A stretch of 64,000 nucleotides of DNA from Porodaedalea pini (Eukaryota > Basidiomycota > Agaricomycetes > Hymenochaetales > Hymenochaetaceae): assembly GCA_002794775.1 (NCBI GenBank), contig NBAY01000033.1:434001-498000 (forward strand), given 5' to 3'. Positions 58,495 to 64,000 of the stretch are shown piece by piece; position 1 is the stretch's first letter; each line of letters opens with the position of its first letter. The notes under the pieces were generated by a model. That model searched no databases. It was not told the origin of the DNA and saw nothing but the letters and a program-made list of their open reading frames with translations. A program made the translations under genes and the position numbers.

Positions 58495-58641
58495 TCAGCG
58501 ATCGAGAGCCGAAGCCGACGGCAATCTGTCATGCTGAGGTGGGTCATGGAAGAAAGGGATGGCGGCCGCAAGGTAGGAGTAGCTATCGTTGCGCTCAAAG
58601 CGCATCGCAGCGTAAGCCGCGAGGGGAGGGCGTTGGATCAT
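58495..58641 (-). CDS. probable small gene, 48 aa, family unknown
   Basis: ATG at 58641 (MIQRPPLAAYAAMRFERNDS...) to TGA at 58497-58495, ending LPSASALDR. Third codon positions are strongly C/G-biased, unlike the surroundings. A TATA box (GGTATATAAAAGC, about 58745-58757, minus strand) lies about 105 nt upstream of the ATG, and a C-rich stretch lies between. No signal peptide, and no C-terminal CaaX box, so it is not a mating pheromone precursor. It may be a complete short protein or the first exon of a larger one. Confidence 0.45.
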   Translation of the reverse strand: MIQRPPLAAYAAMRFERNDSYSYLAAAIPFFHDPPQHDRLPSASALDR

Positions 58642-58744
58642 AAGTAGAGTGGTGATTTTCTGAGTTGTTTACGATTGGGGTAGTTAAGAGTGCCTTCAGG
58701 CCCGACGAACAGGCTTGGTTGGGGGGAAGGGATGGTGCACCGTC

Positions 58745-58757
58745 TGAAGCTTTTATA
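58745..58757 (-). promoter_or_regulatory. TATA box upstream of the small gene
   Basis: GGTATATAAAAGC on the minus strand, 105 nt before the ATG at 58641. Confidence 0.45.
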
Positions 58758-60084
58758 TACCGAGGAAAACCAGCGGCTGAACTCGGGTATGTAGAAGCCG
58801 AAGGAAGGAATCATGTCGTCGGTAAGTTCAGTCGAATAAGTATGAGGCATCTGCCGCCCAAATCCCATAATAACTTGGGCCTTGCAATGACGCCTTTTCA
58901 TCTCTTAAGGGTTCTTTGTATGGGCGATTGCATGGAGCCGGCTAAACAGCTTGTGCACTCCGTTGAGCCTAAGCACCCTACATCGTGTGCGTGAAGAGAG
59001 AACGATGCAAGTTCAGATTGCCTCGCTGCCTTCAGCCTTGAGGCACAGTGAGGTAGCCACTGAGCATATGTAAGATCGGCCCTGATTTCCGGATGGAGGA
59101 CAACACGTTTACACATCCTATCAGACGTCCTCGCCATTCAATTGGTTAAAATGGCAAATAAAGACGTGAAGCATTTTCCGGATCTTTCCATCGACATGCG
59201 TAAATATACTAGAGGTAACGTAAAGCATCTCTCACTCGGTCAGTACGGCGCAATTATTAAAAGAGCTTGTATACTCATCGGCTTAGGGGGGGAAGGTCAA
59301 CTAGTACTTGAGAAGGTCTTGACCGAGCTAACTTCAAGTCAGGTCTTCGTCGATGAAGATCGCGCTGGCCGTATCCATATGATGCCACATAAGTAGAGCG
59401 GTACTTTAAAGCGGATTTAGAGTTTCAGGAGCCAGTAAGCTAGAAGATTCTCTCCATAGGCTCGGCGCCATGAATCTGACAGAACCTTTGTATTGTATTG
59501 AGGCGATGATGACTTCTACAGCCTCATTTCCCATTCCACCTTCGTCGGCGAACCTGGACTTTAACCAGTATTTAGCATGCATTCAAATGATAGGAACACG
59601 ATCAGTAGTAACGTACTCTCGAGTCCGTTGAATCTACTAACTCCGAGGCAAACAAATCAGTGTACCGAAGTCACACCATACCTACCTACCTACCTACCTA
59701 CCTACCTACCGTCCTGGTCTATTGTGTGGCATATGTGAAGCGAGTTTCCCAATGCAGATGCAGATGCCAAAGATCTAGTTCATATGAGAGAGGCGAGTAG
59801 CTCGGTCCTCGACTAGAAAATCTCCGGGCTCAGAAGCGGATAGCAGATTATGACACCCGAGACATTCCACATGTAGCACGATCGGTCTTTGTTCATAGGG
59901 TCCACAATCATTTTTTCGGAACCATTACGCAGAGATCCCGCTCTTCCAAAGCACCCTCTGACACTTTGTGCGATATTGTTAGCGGATAATCAATGCCTTC
60001 ATTAAGTTTGAGAACGACAAGAATCCGAACAAGTCCCATAGAAGCTAAATTTCACCTTTCTCGCTTCCGACCACGTATTCAGAA
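58758..60084. other. intergenic region with a TACC microsatellite
   Basis: About 1.3 kb. One plus-strand frame at 59142-59396 has no recognisable family. Includes the (TACC)8 tract below. Confidence 0.4.
59679..59710. repeat. (TACC)8 microsatellite
   Basis: 32 nt of perfect TACC units. Simple-sequence repeat, no spacer structure. Confidence 0.95.
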
Positions 60085-62950
60085 TCACTGACTGACTCTC
60101 TCAGCATTCGGATTTGGCAAGCCCAAGAAGCCGCGAGCCCATAGCTGAATCGCATCGGAGTCTGTGGCATCGAGCGAAAGACTTTCCAGGTCGGCAACCG
60201 AGAATGTATTGGTTGGGTCATCGAAGGAATACGTTCAGATCTCAGAGTATATGTCTATAGCACACAAATGCTAAGTGTAATTCACACCAGATTTCTTTGT
60301 TATCAGGACATATTGTTGACGGCGCACTTGATAGAAGTTGACAACCTCGCCTGAGTATCGGAAACACTCTGGACGAACGTGGTGTTCCCGCACCATTATG
60401 GCGTGCTGTCCAGAGAAGGGTTCGTATCCACGGACAAATTAGAACTGCTCATGCAATAGCCAAGTTGGCGGTCGAGACCGGTAGCCAATGATCCCTTGCT
60501 GCCCCGACCTACCAGGAGATTAATGAAGTGACAGCATAAAGGAAGATAGAAGCTAACCAGATAACTGTCCCGTGATATTCTGCGTTGTTAATAACGTCAA
60601 CATTAATGCTCGTCGTATTGCTGTCATAAGCCGGATTTACGACGGCCTTGCCGATATCCGTCAATAAACCTAAGTAAAAGATTATTCACGTTCAGTAGCT
60701 CGAAGTTTCCGACGATATAAGAAGAGGAACCCCGTGGATATGACTGCAAGGCTTCGACAACGCGCTGAAGATAGTCTTGCCTCACGTCGTTTCCGTGCAG
60801 AAGATTGAAGCCAATCTGAGTTGCCTGGTGGATGCGTTCTTTTAGTGCTGATGGCCGAGAAAATAACGATAAGGCCAACCTCCATAGGAGAGACATTCCG
60901 CATCAGTGATAAAGCACAGAAGGTCTTGTTGCTCGCCTCAGTTGCATTTGTTCCTTCATCAGGCAGCGTTTCGTTAAAATTTGCTGCACTCACGAAGTTC
61001 TGCAGGCGATTCATTCGGTGTCACCTCGAAGAATGGTAGAGCCTTCTCCTCCCATACTGTTGCAATTGAGTCAGCTATGTCTGCCAGCGTTGAATTCTGT
61101 CGTTGGTGCTCCCATCCTCTAGTGTGAGATTAGAAACCGAGTTGCCGATGATGCCGGCTTTTGCCAACCGAGCAGTCGCGCGAAGCGAAGCGGGAACCAG
61201 AGCGGTGTTGACGTCGACGGGAATGGTTTGTATCCAGTCCCTTGGTTACTGTCGCGCCAATTACCGACTGGTTCGTCGGGCCGGAATGCAAGGATGTTCA
61301 TAACTGTGGTGTTTTTACAGGAAGGAATAGCTCGTCCGAGGTTGTAGAAGATAGTTCTGGAGCGTTCAGCTAAAAACAAGTCGGCCGTCTGTAAGTGAAA
61401 TAACCGAATTGGCCTGTTCAAGAGCTCTCTGTAGGTCTCGTCCTGAAGGGAAGCACTCTGCGACAAGAACGAAGACACGCGTCCGTGCGCAGAGTCAGAA
61501 GAAGGATCAAATCTGCATACTGTTCAACATACATGCATGATCTATGATCTCAGCATGACGCAAAGACCCTTACCTGTGTCAATCATATGAACGAAAGCGT
61601 CAGCGTATGACTTAATTGTTTTACAGCTGAGGACATACCTTATAGTCGTAATATGGTTCATTTCCGAGGTCGCCTCTGTTGTTTCCTATGTTTACCTAAT
61701 GAAAGACATATTATATTGGCGACGCAGGCAACTGGGCAACGAAAAAGATGCATAGCCACCTTGATGTCGCATGCAGTTCAATAATACTTGCTCTATTGAC
61801 ATAACTACTCAGCTCACTGATTGTCTCCTCAGTAGTGTTCACTCGCTGAATTACTACACCGAGAGCAGACTCAATGGAATCTTGTGTTAGTGTCGGCATG
61901 AGTAATCAGAGAGCGATCATGGAGTCTCTCCCGAAGTACTAATATATCCTCGTCAAAATTTATGGGCAATTTGAAAAAGAGGTATTCACCGTAAGGAACC
62001 TCCACCCGCCAGCCGGTAATTTATCATCATAAGTCAAGAAAGATACCTCACAGAGATGAAAAGTCAGCATCAATCGCGCCCGAAGGCGTTTAAGGATACT
62101 CACTTGCCGAGCAATCAACGTTGTTCCCGTTGGTAAGTCCAGCCAAGGCCTTGTTTGAACCTGAGCTGTTATCGCTTCCATCAGGTAAGAAAAGATCTCC
62201 GGGAGCTAGTTCAGTTAAATTCGTTTCGCTTGTAAGTACTCGCATCTGAGCGATCCTGAGCCGACGAGTATTTCAATGGTTGGAGGACTATAAGAGCCGT
62301 TGTTTCCAGGCGTAACGTTGAATTGCGCTCCGGAAAGGGCAGACTTGAAGGCGCCGGTACCCGTCGCAGTTGATCCACTGCCTGTGCAGTCGGACACTTC
62401 TGCTGCTATACGATGCGCATGCATGGTGCCGGAGCCTTCGACATAGTCTATAACAATAAAGAGTTAGAATCAAGAACTGTTCGAGAAGTGAGGAAAAAAT
62501 ACCTCTCATAGCCCGGACGGCTCCGACAATCGTTACACCGAGTGTCGCGTTTCTGTTGAAACTGAGATTTGCTTGTACACCGATATTGTCGAAATCATCC
62601 GCGGTACTTTCGAGGGAACTATTCTGGAATGTTACAGACAAGCTGCCGTTCGAAGAAGTGTTGCTCAGAGGTAGTGCTCCCGAGTTCCCTGCTGATAAAA
62701 CGGCAACCAGTCTCCTCGGTGAGGCTGAACTGTTCACACTCGTAAGCAGGATTTGTACCGACGCGAGATTGTCTCGCAATAAGTAGTTCTCATTGCCTCC
62801 GCTCGTCACTTGCAAGGAAAGTTTTGAAGCTAATGTTGCCGCTACTGCAGACGAGAAATTTTCGTGAACAGCATATCAAGGGGTCTGATGCTTTCCTCCA
62901 CTTCAACATTCCTGTACTTATATAAGCCCCAGAAGCACAGATACAAGGTC
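60085..62950 (-). pseudogene. secreted six-hairpin-glycosidase-like protein, pseudogene
   Basis: Minus-strand pieces follow one another in the order of an uncharacterised fungal family with a six-hairpin glycosidase fold (recognised from memory): HENFSSAVAATLASKLSL, GGNENYLLRDNLASVQILL, LVAVLSAGNSGALPL, GVQANLSFNRNATLGVTIVG, DYVEGSGTMHAHR, VLTSETNLTELAPGDLFLPD, LTYDDKLPAGGWRFLT, YFGRDSMIAL, MPTLTQDSIESALGVVIQR, MNILAFRPDEPVGNWRDSNQ, LQRVVEALQSYPRG and SLDATDSDAIQLWARGFLGL. Lesions include TGA at 61908-61906 inside the conserved GRDS..AL-R-LL block, a frameshift near 62245, and an in-frame TGA near 62872. Too broken to be functional. Confidence 0.68.
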
Positions 62951-64000
62951 GATGGAGCAAATGACTTTGAATGTTATTCCGAGGGTCGGGTGAGCCGGTC
63001 CTCACTAACCGTCGGACATGCGGTGACCCATGCAAAACGTGACGCCTTTTATGTGCCTGCTTACAGTCAATTGGGTATCGAGATGAAGCGTTCGCTGGAT
63101 TGTATACAAGGCCAAAGAAAATGTTATGTTCGATAAGGATTTGAGGCAGAAGTAAAGTGTGATGGTGACTCACGCGAAAAAGAAATTAGCACAGCCACAT
63201 GGAACAAACATCACCAAACCACTTCTTCACTTGACCGCAGTCAGAGCTTTCCCACTATTTCGCCATCACCACAAACTTGAAATTGCTCCGGACGTCCTGT
63301 CGAAATATGATTCTGACTTAAATTATCGGTCATGTGAGAGAGGGACAGGAATCAAAAGTTGGTCCGTCTATTCTTGAAAGTCAGTGCCCAACTCAAGACA
63401 TATTCTAGTGCCGAGAGAGTTGTGTCTCCGCCTACGTCGACCGCAACTTGCTCAACTTTCTCAGCCCAGAATTGGGTTATCTATCAGAAACGCGTCAATA
63501 TTAATCTGGGTTTTTGTTATTCGTAGTCGTGAACGAACCAGCAATGGTCACCTGCCACGTGCGCGACGCGTCGTGTAGTGTCTGCATGTCGTTCCAGCTG
63601 CTTCTTCCACATCACGAAAAAGTCTAAAATCTTGCATGGGCTTACATAGCCGTAGAAGATAGTAAATTATGTAAAATTTGTATATTATGTACAAGAGAAT
63701 CTAGCGCAGCTTCAAAATGATCAGAAATGTACAAGTTGCCGCAAGATCGCCGCAAGTCTAATGCATATTGCCAAGTTAGGTCATACTGATCGTCACTTAC
63801 AAGAATGGCCGGCCCTGAAGAAATATAGAAGAGAATACGGCGCAGCTTCAAAATGACATGGGAATATCTTACTTGTGGTTCTTGTCGTGTCTGGTAGAGT
63901 TCTTATATAAGGTCTGCAAGTCGTTATACGAGGCCGAAAGTCTACTGGTTCATTATCACACCATTTAAATAATATAATAATAATGTATTTCTATTGCACC
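62951..64000. other. AT-rich end of window, no gene recognised
   Basis: No supported gene. A direct repeat of about 29 bp containing GCGCAGCTTCAAAATGA occurs at 63691-63720 and about 63827-63855. Confidence 0.45.

Noticed and set aside
59679..59710. Regular repeats that might suggest a CRISPR array
   Set aside because: A simple TACC microsatellite without spacers, in a eukaryotic genome.
1..64000. tRNA or rRNA genes
   Set aside because: No cloverleaf with a GGTTCRA-type T-loop in proper context and no rRNA core sequence was noticed; a tRNAscan run would be decisive.

Overview
The window looks like a chromosome segment of a filamentous basidiomycete, most likely an Agaricomycete. Genes are split by many short GT-AG introns of about 50-80 nt. 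The gene set includes GH5, GH28 and GH71 carbohydrate enzymes, BTB and F-box proteins, an NCS1 permease, indoleamine 2,3-dioxygenase and a NACHT/WD40-type repeat gene. The transposable elements are chromodomain Ty3/gypsy retrotransposons and TA-flanked MITEs. No rRNA, tRNA, CRISPR array or bacterial-style operon was seen.

Layout. 0.1-5.5 kb holds a D-2-hydroxyacid dehydrogenase (+), a secreted GH5 endo-mannanase (-) and indoleamine 2,3-dioxygenase (-). 5.5-8.7 kb is a cluster of TA-flanked inverted-repeat elements: a 1.24-kb MITE, a MITE nested inside it, and a 767-bp element that is almost one perfect hairpin. 8.9-11.1 kb is an NCS1 nucleobase permease (-). 12.3-33.8 kb is a decayed WD40 gene split by a Russian-doll stack of retrotransposons. 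Element A (-) sits in the WD40 gene, element B (-) sits in the gag of A, element C (+) sits in the gag of B, and a separate 1.74-kb TG...CA insertion (D) with its own 215-codon ORF sits in the 5' LTR of A. All four insertions have 5-bp target-site duplications that can be read directly. 34.9-38.3 kb has two related BTB-domain genes (-). 40.7-44.5 kb has a GH28 polygalacturonase and a PARG-like ADP-ribose glycohydrolase (both +). 45.6-49.1 kb has a putative mitochondrial two-TM protein and a multi-TM orphan (both +). 49.9-56 kb has an F-box/LRR-like protein, a GH71 alpha-1,3-glucanase and PanB (all -). 58.5 kb has a probable 48-codon gene behind a TATA box. 60.1-63 kb is a pseudogene of a secreted six-hairpin-glycosidase-like family.

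The strongest signals are in the retroelement stack. The three gypsy copies share an 11-nt primer-binding site that is perfectly complementary to the LTR about 33 nt past its TATA box, which is the geometry of Tf1-type self-priming. They also share an in-phase GGGTTTT heptamer at the end of gag that opens the pol frame by a -1 shift. CpG sites are progressively lost from C to B to A and in the host pseudogene, and several nonsense codons are explained by CGA to TGA changes. This is an ordered record of cytosine-methylation-type decay. Element D looks like a solo LTR carrying an unrecognised ORF upstream of its own TATA box.

The unique genes are ordinary housekeeping or plant-polymer genes with no evident common pathway. 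GH5 mannanase and GH28 pectinase fit a plant-degrading lifestyle. Exon boundaries were inferred by eye; where stated, the exon sums are divisible by three.
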